Source: Polymorphobacter_B sp038225475 (GTDB lineage: Bacteria; Pseudomonadota; Alphaproteobacteria; Sphingomonadales; Sphingomonadaceae). From it: a stretch of DNA of 64,000 nucleotides. The DNA lies in contig JBBRRA010000001.1 in the NCBI GenBank assembly GCA_038225475.1, positions 248,001-312,000 on the forward strand, read 5' to 3'. Positions 5,646 to 13,599 of this stretch are shown one piece after another. The translations under genes were made by a program, and so were the position numbers. Every line of letters begins with the position of its first letter. The stretch's first letter is position 1. Below the pieces are notes generated by a model. It was given only the letters and a program-made list of their open reading frames with translations. It searched no databases and had not been told where the DNA came from.

Positions 5646-8444
5646 TCAGGAAAGCGTGATCGAATGCACGCGGAAATCGTCGGGAACGATGATCGTGCGA
5701 ACCGAGCCGCTACCGCTTGCCGCGGGCTGGAGCACGATGGTGAAGCCGTCGCGGAGCACATGCGTGGTCCCGCCCGGCGCGAGCAGCAGCGCGGTCGAAC
5801 CGCTGGTGGTGGTAAGTCCGGCCGCCCCGGCGCGCGTGATGTGCCGCGCGCCCGCAGCGCCGATTGTCACGCCAAGTCCCAGCCCGGCGCTTGACGACCG
5901 GGTTGCCGAGCGTGCGGCGCTGACCGCCAGCACGCCGGTCCAGCCGAGCAGCGTGGTGGCAGCGCGGCTGACGCTGCGCGCACTGGCGGGGACCACGGCG
6001 AAGGCGGTTACCGTCGCTTCGAACGCGCCGGCGGTAAACGGTGCGACGCGCGCGATCCCGGCTACGTCGCGGTCGCTGTTGGCGTTGGCGACCCGCGCCA
6101 GCGCGGGCGACCCGGCGAGCGGCTTGTAATTACCCAGTCCGGTGGCCGCCGGAAAGCCGACGCCGAGCCGGAATGCGCTTTCGTCGTCGGTGAATTTCGG
6201 GTCGATCGCGGCGGCGTCGTAACGGCAGTTCAGCCCCTCATATTCATGCGCGAAACTGTCGATGCTGTTCGCCGCTGCCGCCTCGAACAGGTTGACGTTG
6301 TCGCGCTGCCCGACGCCGTACAGCCCCGCCCAGCACGCGATGTTGTACGGTCGGAAGCCGTGCTGCCGTGGATCCCCGGCTGCGACGCGCTGCGCCTTGA
6401 CGGTCGGGTCGTCGAAGCGGTCGTGCTTGGTCGGGTGCCATGCAAAGATGTTGCCCGCGAACCGCACGCTGACGACGCTGTTCTGCGCCTGCGCGTCGGT
6501 TGCAGCGACGGTCGCGGCGGGCGAGCTGTCATTATACAACAGGTTGGTGCGCTCGCCGGCAAAGCTGTTCGCCTCGAGGATCAGTTCGGCCATGTCGGCC
6601 TGTTCCTGCTCGCCCAGGTTGAACATGCAGTCGGCCGACGAGCCGATGCGCTCCATGACGTTGCCGAACACGACCTGGCGGCGGTGCTGCGCCGCGGGAT
6701 AGGCGGTGTAGGCGGCAGCGATGCCGCCCGAATTCCACAGCCGCCCCTTGCCGCCGCGCAGGTCGTTGAACGCCATGATGCTGTCGTAAACCGAAACCGC
6801 ATCGGTAAAGCTGGCGAGCGCGCCTGCCTGCTTGGTGCCGATGATCGGATAGCCGGTCGCGGCGCTGAAGTCGCTGCCGTCCTCGACTTCGCCGATCAGC
6901 CGCCCGGTGACGAGCGCCGGGCTCTCGGCGTTGCGCGTCCACTCGCATTTGCGTACCAGCTTGGCACGCCCGCCGAAGCTGCTGTCGAACGCCTTGCCCG
7001 ATTTCCACAGCCGCGAGCGGGTGAAGTGCAGCCCCAAATAGCCGGTCGGCGCGACCGTGCCGCCAACCGGTGTCGCACCGCTCAGGCTGAACCCGGTCGC
7101 ACCGCGGAACTCAATGTTATCGAACGCGAAATATGGTGCCCATTGATAAAGATAATAGCCGAGCTCGACGGTCATATTCGCCATCGCGACGCGGCTGGTG
7201 CGCAAGTCGGGACCGCCGTTGTTCGCGGTGCGCAGCACGACAGTGGCGCGCGGGTTGCTGTCGGCGGGGTCGCCCTCGATACGCAGATAGGTCTCGAGCG
7301 ATGTCGGTGCGTAAGTAACCGCTGTGGTCCCCATGCCGTTGGCATGAATTTGCGGCGCGAGCACGATCCGCTGGCCGTCGAGAATGCGCGCCTGCGCGGG
7401 CTGGCCGTTCGCCGCGCCGAACGACAGGTTGGCGAGGTACAGCGCCTGCACCGCAGTGGTTACGTCCTTGGCGCGGGCGCCGGGCACGACGCCGCGCGCG
7501 GCGGAAAGCGCGGTCGCGTCGCTGCTGCCCGCACCGACCATTGCCGCCGAGGCGATGGTAGTGCCGTTGGTGAAATCGACATAGACGCAGGCGAACGGAT
7601 AGCGACCGCCGGTCGGGTCATAGGCGACCGCGAACGGGGCCTGCGCCGCGCCCTTGAAACCATCGGTGGACAGCGCCGTCATTGCGCGCGTGCCTGCCGG
7701 ATCGGTCGTCCACGCCGCGCCGATGAACGGATAGACCGTGCGGTCGACGCGCAGCAGCCCCGGCGTCAGCGCCGCTGGTGTTGCGGTTGCCGGGTCGATG
7801 GTGACGCGATAGCAGCGCAGCGCATCGCCATATTGCGTCGATGTGCCAAGCGCCGTCGACCATGCGGTCGCAACATTGGTGCCGTCGGTCACGGTGAACT
7901 TGACCGCCGCGACCGGCTGATTGCCCTGCGGCGCGAAACCGAACGGCAGGCATTCGATCTCGAAACTGCCACGCTGCAACCGGTACGGCACATCGACCCA
8001 ACGGCTGATCGGTGCCGGGAACACGGCGGTCGAGCCATTGGCCACTGCGATGGTCGCTGCGCCCTCGCCGCTGCGCCAGCCCGCGATCGCGGTCAGCGTC
8101 AGCGCGGTGTCGCTGGCATACACCCAGTTCGAGAGCGCGATCCGGACGACGAACGAACCGCCGCTGGCGACGCTTTCATCGACCACCTTCGCATCGAGCA
8201 CGCCCGCATTCGACGGGTTTGAAGGCTTGCGCAGCGGCTTGGTCGCGGTCCAGCTCCGCGGCTTTGCGGCGTTGGCGACGGCGATCCCGCCGGTAACGTC
8301 GAACCCCGGCGCGCTGCCCGTCAGCGTCAACGCGGGGGTGCCGTCGGGGTTAAGCGCATAGCTTGCAAAGCTGCCGTTGCCGCCGCTGACCGTCAGCGCC
8401 AGAACCCAGCCGTTCGCCTCGATCGAGGCAGCGGTGATCGCCAT
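5646..8444 (-). CDS. 932-aa beta-helix-like fibre/spike candidate
   Basis: The largest protein fully inside the cluster. Residues 1-110 look like an Ig/Fn3-like beta domain. About residues 330-780 contain many short strands with N/G/D turns (VVLRTANNGGPDL, FAFDNIEFRGATGFSLSG, LGLHFTRSRLWKSG, GNVMERIGSS) typical of right-handed parallel beta-helices such as pectate-lyase-like tailspikes. Three imperfect repeats of about 22 aa follow, each built around an SARS, AARS or GARH core and an R, before the C-terminal end. There is no signal peptide. AAGGA lies ten bases before the ATG. Its place between capsid and connector genes suggests a head fibre, decoration or adsorption protein. No function is shown by the sequence alone. 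Confidence 0.75.
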   Translation of the reverse strand: MAITAASIEANGWVLALTVSGGNGSFASYALNPDGTPALTLTGSAPGFDVTGGIAVANAAKPRSWTATKPLRKPSNPSNAGVLDAKVVDESVASGGSFVVRIALSNWVYASDTALTLTAIAGWRSGEGAATIAVANGSTAVFPAPISRWVDVPYRLQRGSFEIECLPFGFAPQGNQPVAAVKFTVTDGTNVATAWSTALGTSTQYGDALRCYRVTIDPATATPAALTPGLLRVDRTVYPFIGAAWTTDPAGTRAMTALSTDGFKGAAQAPFAVAYDPTGGRYPFACVYVDFTNGTTIASAAMVGAGSSDATALSAARGVVPGARAKDVTTAVQALYLANLSFGAANGQPAQARILDGQRIVLAPQIHANGMGTTAVTYAPTSLETYLRIEGDPADSNPRATVVLRTANNGGPDLRTSRVAMANMTVELGYYLYQWAPYFAFDNIEFRGATGFSLSGATPVGGTVAPTGYLGLHFTRSRLWKSGKAFDSSFGGRAKLVRKCEWTRNAESPALVTGRLIGEVEDGSDFSAATGYPIIGTKQAGALASFTDAVSVYDSIMAFNDLRGGKGRLWNSGGIAAAYTAYPAAQHRRQVVFGNVMERIGSSADCMFNLGEQEQADMAELILEANSFAGERTNLLYNDSSPAATVAATDAQAQNSVVSVRFAGNIFAWHPTKHDRFDDPTVKAQRVAAGDPRQHGFRPYNIACWAGLYGVGQRDNVNLFEAAAANSIDSFAHEYEGLNCRYDAAAIDPKFTDDESAFRLGVGFPAATGLGNYKPLAGSPALARVANANSDRDVAGIARVAPFTAGAFEATVTAFAVVPASARSVSRAATTLLGWTGVLAVSAARSATRSSSAGLGLGVTIGAAGARHITRAGAAGLTTTSGSTALLLAPGGTTHVLRDGFTIVLQPAASGSGSVRTIIVPDDFRVHSITLS

Positions 8445-8477
8445 CGCTCAGCATCCTTCATGGTCGGGAGAAATTCG

Positions 8478-8543
8478 GGTGCCGCACGGCCAGGGGGAAA
8501 GCCGTGCGGCACCGCTTCCGGCGGGCGCAGATGCCCGCCGGAA
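8478..8543. repeat. Two tandem perfect hairpins after the capsid gene
   Basis: Hairpin one has 13-bp arms (8478-8490 and 8501-8513) with a 10-base loop. Hairpin two has 11-bp arms (8516-8526 and 8533-8543) with a 6-base loop. Both fill the gap between the capsid stop (8573) and the start of the 932-aa gene (8444). Neither has a clear T-run, so they may attenuate transcription, be read with a factor, or protect the 3' end of the capsid mRNA. Confidence 0.8.
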
Positions 8544-8572
8544 TGCTCAAATTCAGCAGCGTCGAAAGGGGG

Positions 8573-9706
8573 TTACGACACCGAGAATTTGAGGAGCTTG
8601 ATCGCTTCGGAATTGACTACCGCGCCGCCCAGCCGCCGCGTCGCATAGAATTGCACGAACGGCTTGTTGCTGAACGGATCGCGCAGCAGCGTGGTATTGG
8701 CGCGTTCGGCGATGAGATAGCCCGCCTGGAAATTCCCGAACGCGATCGACAGGCTGTCGGCGGCAAGGTCGGGCATCGCATCGGCCTCGTACACCGGATA
8801 GCCGAGCAGCGTCGCGGGCTGGTCGGCGGCCAGCGCCGGCTGCCACAGGAAGCCGCCATAGCTATCCTTCATCTTGCGGATGCGCGCCAGCACCGCCGAG
8901 TTCATCACCCACGACGCGCCCTGGCGGTACGGCGTCCGCAGCGAATGGACGAGATCGATCAGCCGGTCCTGCGGATTGGTCGCCGCAAACGCTCCGGCCG
9001 CGCCGCTCGGCAGATATTGCAAGGTGCTGAATGGGCGGCTGGTGTCGTCCGCTGCCGACGTCGCATACATCAGGAAGCCCTTAGGCCGCGCAATGCCCGA
9101 TCCGGTAACGAACGCAACGCCCTCGGCCCGCGCGAATTCGATCGCGACTTCGGCGGCGAGCCAACCTTCGACATCGAACATCGCATCGTCGAGCATCGCC
9201 TGCGTGGCAGCGGGCTGCGCGAACAGCTCGCCCATCGGCGGCGCGATCGAGATGAAATTGGGCGTCGCAGTAACCGCGCGAGCGCCGTTTTCCGCCACCC
9301 AGCCGCTGGCGATCCCGCCCTGCACGATCAGCTTCGAATAGTTGGTCGTGCCGATGGTAACGACATTGGCGATCCGGCGCAGCGGCGAGATCTGGATCAG
9401 CGTCTGGTCGATCAGCTTGTCGATCTGCTGCGGGATCGCCACGCCGCCGTCGCTGCCGACGGTTTCGCTCAGCGACTTGGTTTCGAAGCCGGTGTCGAGG
9501 CCCTTGCGCAGATACCGGTCGGTGAATGCCGCGCGAACCGGATCGGTGTCGGCCTTGCTGCCGGCAAGCGCTGGGCGCGCCATGCCCGCCAGCCGCACCG
9601 ACAGCTTGCCGACTTCGCTGCGCAGCGCGGCGACATCGGGGCCGAGATCGGTCGGCGTCGCGTCGAAAACGGCTTCGAGCGCGTCGGCCTTGGTTTCATA
9701 AGTCAT
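8573..9706 (-). CDS. Major capsid protein, HK97 fold (gp5-like)
   Basis: 377 aa. After a short N-terminal delta-like region (about 80 aa) comes GSDGGVAIPQQIDKLI, then QISPLRRIANVVTIG, WVAENGARAVTATPNF, an AEVAIEFARAEGVAFVTGSG segment and the C-terminal ...LLGYPVYEADAMP...FGNFQAGYLIAER, the standard landmarks of HK97-type capsids. The ATG overlaps the protease stop. The short delta domain fits the compact GTA or small siphophage type with a separate prohead protease. Confidence 0.95.
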   Translation of the reverse strand: MTYETKADALEAVFDATPTDLGPDVAALRSEVGKLSVRLAGMARPALAGSKADTDPVRAAFTDRYLRKGLDTGFETKSLSETVGSDGGVAIPQQIDKLIDQTLIQISPLRRIANVVTIGTTNYSKLIVQGGIASGWVAENGARAVTATPNFISIAPPMGELFAQPAATQAMLDDAMFDVEGWLAAEVAIEFARAEGVAFVTGSGIARPKGFLMYATSAADDTSRPFSTLQYLPSGAAGAFAATNPQDRLIDLVHSLRTPYRQGASWVMNSAVLARIRKMKDSYGGFLWQPALAADQPATLLGYPVYEADAMPDLAADSLSIAFGNFQAGYLIAERANTTLLRDPFSNKPFVQFYATRRLGGAVVNSEAIKLLKFSVS

Positions 9707-10131
9707 GCTTGGGTCTCCTGGGGTGAAACACTGTCGATGGCGAGAACGCGCGCCAGCGGCTGCATCGGGAAGGTGACGATCGACACCTCGAGCAGGTCGA
9801 GATCGGTGAGTTCGCGCAGCCCGCGCGCCCGGTCGGGACGGCTGGCGCGGACGCGGTAGCCAAAGCTCAAGCCGTTGATCGCCTTGGCCTGGAGCAGCAC
9901 CGCCGCGTCACGGCCGGCGTCGGTATCGGCGACGATGGCGGCAATCACGCGCAGCCCGCGCGCATCCTCGACCAGCTTTTCGACGAAGCCGATCGGCGTT
10001 CCGGTCGCATGCTGCCACAGCAGCGGGATGCCCGCTGCTGCACGAGCAAACGCCCCGCGCAACACGACGTCGCCGCTGCTGTCGGGCACGCCGAAAACGC
10101 TGGCATAACCAGCGAGGCGAATGAGTGTCAT
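9703..10131 (-). CDS. Prohead protease, HK97 family (gp4-like)
   Basis: 142 aa. It begins with the family pattern LAGYASVFGVPDSSGDVVLRG and has the presumed catalytic His in LLWQHATGTPIGF and Ser in INGLSFGYR. The C-terminal LLEVSIVTFPMQPLA is also typical. It would cleave the capsid delta domain during maturation. It is encoded directly before the capsid gene with a 4-bp overlap, the normal arrangement. Confidence 0.93.
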   Translation of the reverse strand: MTLIRLAGYASVFGVPDSSGDVVLRGAFARAAAGIPLLWQHATGTPIGFVEKLVEDARGLRVIAAIVADTDAGRDAAVLLQAKAINGLSFGYRVRASRPDRARGLRELTDLDLLEVSIVTFPMQPLARVLAIDSVSPQETQA

Positions 10132-10147
10132 GGGGTCTCCTTTCAGA

Positions 10148-10459
10148 TCAGGTCCGAACCATCCCGATCATGCCGAGCTTGACCGCGATGCCGATCAACA
10201 GCGCCGCAATCGCCGAGCGAACCGCCCAGGTGATGACTGCGTTGACCGCCGAATGCTTGGCATCGCGCCAACCCTGGATGAGCTGGCGCAGCTCGACGAT
10301 ATCGGGTCCGGCGCGGTCGTCGTGGAGGCCGATCCGTGCCAGCGCGCGTGTCGCACCGGCCTCGCTCGCCTCCTCGATCAGCGCGCGCAGTGTCACCAGA
10401 TCGGCACCCTGCGCCTCGGCCTGCGCCAGCAGCTTCGCGAGCATCGGGACACTCGTCAT
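10148..10459 (-). CDS. DUF6127 family membrane protein (g3.5 position)
   Basis: 103 aa. An N-terminal helical region (LAQAEAQGADLVTLRALIEE) with a stretch like VELRQLIQGWRDAK is followed by one hydrophobic segment, AIAALLIGIAVKLGMIGMV, near the C-terminus. This matches the DUF6127 pattern found between portal and protease genes in sphingomonad GTA-like clusters, the same slot as RcGTA g3.5. The ATG overlaps the portal stop (ATGA). The role is unknown; a membrane-linked assembly function is inference. Confidence 0.75.
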   Translation of the reverse strand: MTSVPMLAKLLAQAEAQGADLVTLRALIEEASEAGATRALARIGLHDDRAGPDIVELRQLIQGWRDAKHSAVNAVITWAVRSAIAALLIGIAVKLGMIGMVRT

Positions 10460-11589
10460 GCCAACCCCCTCAGGCCCAGCAGGACCCGCTTTTCCTCGTC
10501 GGACAGGAAGGTCGCCGCTGCGACCTGGCCCCACAACCGTTCGCGGTCGGCGGACAGCGCGGGGATCGCGTCGCGGTCGATGTCGAGCACCAGCCCCGGC
10601 CACCAGTCGGCAAGATGCTCGGCGATCGCGCCCAGAATGCGCCGGGTCAGCGGCAGCAGCGTCAACCGCCACAACGCGACATTCGCCTCGCGGTAATTCG
10701 CATAGCTGTTGTCGCCCGCCAGCCCGAGCAGCATCGGGGGCACGCCGAACGCCAGCGCAATCTCGCGGCTGGCGGTGTCGCGCGCCCGCCCGAAGTCCAT
10801 CTCGGCAGGCGTCATCGACAGTGGTTGCCAGCTTAGCCCGCCCTCGAGCAGCATCGGCCGCCCGGCGTTCATCGCGCCGGTAAACGCGCTTTCCATTTCG
10901 GTCTTGAGCCGGTCGAATTGCTCGGTCGACAGCGTCTCGCCGTTCGCCGAATCGTACACCAGCGCGCCGCTCGGCCGCGCCGCATTGTCGAGCAGCGCCT
11001 TGTTCCACCGGCTCGCGGCATTGTGCGTATCGACCGCAGCGCTCGCCGCGCCAAGGCAACCAAGGCCATAATGATCGTCGAGCGGATGGAAGCTGCGGAT
11101 ATGCAGCAACCCCGGCTTGTCACCGACGGTTTCGGACGGATAGCGGGTGACCACTTCACCGGCGCGGTACAGATAGCCCGTCGGCCAGCCGCTGCTGTCG
11201 ACTTCGACCGTGACCCGTTCGGGGCGCAGCGTGTACAGCGCCACCGGCAACCCGCCGGCGCCCAGCCCGACCTCGATATAGGCATTGCCGTGGAGCAGGA
11301 GATTAGCCGCAATGGTTTCCATCAGCGCCGGGCCCGGCTGCCCGCCACTCAACAGCGCCAGCGCCGGATGCCCCGGCGGCGTGGCGATCACCGGTGCGCC
11401 CGAAGCGCTTTCAGCGATGATCCGCACCGCGCGCTGTGCGATCGGATTGCGGCAATAGGCGTCGCGGACCAGCGTTTCATAGGGGCGCGGCAGCTCGGCA
11501 TTGTGCCACCCGGCGCGCAGCACGTCGGGCCAGCTGCGTGGGACCGGGTCCGGCGCGCGCGCCTTGCGCCCGAAAAACGGGATTTGCAT
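10456..11589 (-). CDS. Phage portal protein, HK97 family (gp3-like)
   Basis: 377 aa. It contains the portal landmarks RNPIAQRAVRIIAESASGAP, NLLLHGNAYIEVG, HIRSFHPLDDHYGLGCLGAA, and PSGALVYDS followed by a long helix. The C-terminal part (MDFGRARDTASREIALAFGV, NYREANVALWRLTLLPL) is characteristic of the GTA/HK97 portal clade. The ATG at 11589 has GAGGGAG upstream; a TTG five codons earlier is less likely. It forms the dodecameric DNA channel at one capsid vertex. Confidence 0.94.
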   Translation of the reverse strand: MQIPFFGRKARAPDPVPRSWPDVLRAGWHNAELPRPYETLVRDAYCRNPIAQRAVRIIAESASGAPVIATPPGHPALALLSGGQPGPALMETIAANLLLHGNAYIEVGLGAGGLPVALYTLRPERVTVEVDSSGWPTGYLYRAGEVVTRYPSETVGDKPGLLHIRSFHPLDDHYGLGCLGAASAAVDTHNAASRWNKALLDNAARPSGALVYDSANGETLSTEQFDRLKTEMESAFTGAMNAGRPMLLEGGLSWQPLSMTPAEMDFGRARDTASREIALAFGVPPMLLGLAGDNSYANYREANVALWRLTLLPLTRRILGAIAEHLADWWPGLVLDIDRDAIPALSADRERLWGQVAAATFLSDEEKRVLLGLRGLA

Positions 11590-11600
11590 CGCAGTCTCCC

Positions 11601-12926
11601 TCAAAGGTTACGGATCAGCGGGGCCGCTCCGGCGGGCCCCAGCATCAGTTCGTGCAGTCCCCAGACCAGCGCGTCGGCGCGGTCGGGCGATCGCCCCGGC
11701 CCGGTGTAATCACCGCCGATCAGCAGCCCGCACATTTCGTCTTCGAGCGCCGGGAATACACCGACGTGGTGCACGCGCCCGGTGCTGTACAGGCTGGCGA
11801 CCGGCTCGGCGCGCGCCACCTTGCCCGCCGCGGCGCGGACCGCCGTGATCGGCAGCGTGCTCGACACCGTGCGCAGCACCGATGTCACCATCTCGCCGCC
11901 GTTGTTGACCTCCGCAACGACGCGGTCGGCGGCGTGGCGCTCGGCGGCTGCCACCACCGCGCGCGCCCACGCTTCGGGGCTCGCTCCCTGAAGGCTCGCA
12001 TCGTCAAGCACATAGCCCGCGCCGTCATACCCCAATGCCACCACGACGATTCCGCAGGCATCGGCGCGCGCGCCCGACGTTGCCGGCGGATCGACTGCCA
12101 CCACCGTTCGGCGCAGCGGCGGCAGAATGCGAACCCGGCACGCCTCGAGCATTGCGCGCGTCCACAGCGCGCCCTCGATATCGTCGATGATTTCGCCGCC
12201 CAGTTCCTGCCGCCCAAGCTGCGTGCCGCCATAATCGCGCGCCATCGACCGGAGGAACGTCGACGACAGGTTCGCGCTATTATCCTGTGTGGCTCCGCGC
12301 GTGACGATCACGCCGGGGGCCTCGGTCATCGCCTTGAGCCACGGCAGCGGGCGCGGGGTGGTCGTCAGCACCAGTTGCGGGTGTGCCCCCAGCCGCAGCG
12401 CCAGTCGCAGGCTGGCCAGCGTCGACGCCGCAGCGGGCCAGCGCGCCGCCTCGTCGCCCCAGGCGAAATGAAACTGCGGCCCACGCAACGCCTCGGGCTC
12501 GGCTGCCGAAAACAGCCATGCGGTCGAGCTGTTTTCCCAACGCAGTCGCCGCAGCGACGGCTCGAACGTCACGCCAGCGGCTTGCGGGGCGCGGGCCAGC
12601 ACGCCCGATTCGCCTTCGACCATCACCGCGCGCGCATCGGCGACAGTCGCACCGAGCAGGGCGATGCGCGCGTCCGGTACAGCGCGAGCAGCGTTAAGCA
12701 CCCATTCGGCACCAGCACGAGTTTTACCGAAGCCGCGCCCGGCGAGGATCAGCCAGATTTCCCAATCGCTTGCCGGGCCCCATTGCCCGGTCCGCGCCAG
12801 ATACTCCCAGTGACTGTCGAGCGCCGCGACGGTGCGCGGTTCGAGCGAACCTGCCAGATGCGCCAACGCGCGCGGGCCAAGCGCGGCAATCCGCTCGCGC
12901 GGCGACCGCGGATCGTGAAACACCAT
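11601..12926 (-). CDS. Terminase large subunit (gp2-like)
   Basis: 441 aa. The ATPase half has Walker A AGRGFGKT at residues 62-69 and a Walker B-like FHFAWGDE around 152-159. The nuclease half has the RNase H-like acidic motif VVAVDPPATSG near residue 275 and a late motif DRADALVWGL. The ATG was chosen because AAGGAAA precedes it; an in-frame GTG nine codons earlier lacks a ribosome binding site. This DNA-packaging motor and headful nuclease is intact, with no frameshift. Confidence 0.95.
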   Translation of the reverse strand: MVFHDPRSPRERIAALGPRALAHLAGSLEPRTVAALDSHWEYLARTGQWGPASDWEIWLILAGRGFGKTRAGAEWVLNAARAVPDARIALLGATVADARAVMVEGESGVLARAPQAAGVTFEPSLRRLRWENSSTAWLFSAAEPEALRGPQFHFAWGDEAARWPAAASTLASLRLALRLGAHPQLVLTTTPRPLPWLKAMTEAPGVIVTRGATQDNSANLSSTFLRSMARDYGGTQLGRQELGGEIIDDIEGALWTRAMLEACRVRILPPLRRTVVAVDPPATSGARADACGIVVVALGYDGAGYVLDDASLQGASPEAWARAVVAAAERHAADRVVAEVNNGGEMVTSVLRTVSSTLPITAVRAAAGKVARAEPVASLYSTGRVHHVGVFPALEDEMCGLLIGGDYTGPGRSPDRADALVWGLHELMLGPAGAAPLIRNL

Positions 12927-12959
12927 GACACAACTTTCCTTGGGACGTTCCACCCGGGC

Positions 12960-13487
12960 TCAGTTGACGTCGGGGGCGTCATCCGGGTCGTCGTGGGGCG
13001 GGAAGCGTTCGAGCGCCGCGTCGATCTTGGCGAACAACTCGCCGCGGCTGGGCAGCGGCGACGGCGCAGTCGGCACCGGCGTGACGTTGATCGTGCGGTG
13101 GTTGCCGTAAACATCGGGCAGACGGTTGCGCAGCACGAACATCGCGAGGCTGTCCGAAAACTGCCGGTCGCGGGCGAGTTCCTCGCCACCGTAGCGAACG
13201 ATTTTCTCGACGCCGTGGAGCGCCCGGTCGATCAGCGCCGCCTCGATCCGTGCGATCTTGCGCGCATCCGACAGTGCGCGCCGGGCTTCGGGGGACCGTT
13301 GCGGCCCACCCGCCGCATCGAAACCGGCAGCAAAATCGGGGAACGCCAGCCGCGCGCGATAGACCGTCGAACGGCTGATCCCAAGCTGCGCGGCGGCGGC
13401 GGTGGCGTTGCCGGTATCGGCGAGCACTTCGAGGAAGCGGGCGCGCGCCGCAGCGTCGGTCATCAGCGGTGCGGGTGTGCGGTGCAT
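12960..13487 (-). CDS. Terminase small subunit-like DNA-binding protein
   Basis: 175 aa. An N-terminal helix-turn-helix (FLEVLADTGNATAAAAQLGI followed by SRSTVYRARLAFPDF) is joined to a helical oligomerisation region and a Pro/Asp-rich tail, the organisation of small terminase subunits. GGAGG lies seven bases before the ATG. It is the first gene of the cluster, directly before terL. In true GTAs this subunit often no longer recognises a specific pac site; whether that holds here cannot be seen. Confidence 0.82.
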   Translation of the reverse strand: MHRTPAPLMTDAAARARFLEVLADTGNATAAAAQLGISRSTVYRARLAFPDFAAGFDAAGGPQRSPEARRALSDARKIARIEAALIDRALHGVEKIVRYGGEELARDRQFSDSLAMFVLRNRLPDVYGNHRTINVTPVPTAPSPLPSRGELFAKIDAALERFPPHDDPDDAPDVN

Positions 13488-13501
13488 CGAACGCCTCCAG
13501 C

Positions 13502-13531
13502 AAAACGCCCACCGGCGGAAACCGGTGGGCG
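13502..13531 (-). terminator. Terminator-like hairpin in the leader before terS
   Basis: On the minus strand there is a perfect 10-bp stem (CGCCCACCGG / CCGGTGGGCG) with loop TTTCCG followed directly by TTTT. It lies between the presumed promoter (13552-13580) and the terS ribosome binding site, so it would act as an attenuator of the whole cluster. Confidence 0.75.
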
Positions 13532-13551
13532 CAATTCGTCATCGTCCTGAT

Positions 13552-13580
13552 TTACTAGCCTATAGCGTTACGCTAGTCAA
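13552..13580 (-). promoter_or_regulatory. Presumed cluster promoter overlapping a palindromic operator
   Basis: Reading on the minus strand, TTGACT (13580-13575) and TAGTAA (13557-13552) are 17 bases apart. The region between them carries an inverted repeat with arms ACTAGC (13554-13559) and GCTAGT (13572-13577), and an inner TAGCG / CGCTA pair (13563-13575). The -35 match is good and the -10 is weak. The overlap suggests control by a DNA-binding regulator. Confidence 0.5.
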
Positions 13581-13599
13581 GCGTTTTGTGCGTATTCGG

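Noticed and set aside
6246..8222. A 658-aa plus-strand open frame opposite the 932-aa protein
   Set aside because: Its composition is the usual high-GC shadow, and the minus-strand gene is in a continuous operon with ribosome binding sites.
11436..13550. A 704-aa plus-strand open frame opposite portal and terminase
   Set aside because: Portal, TerL and TerS are all clearly coded on the minus strand; the plus frame has no motifs.
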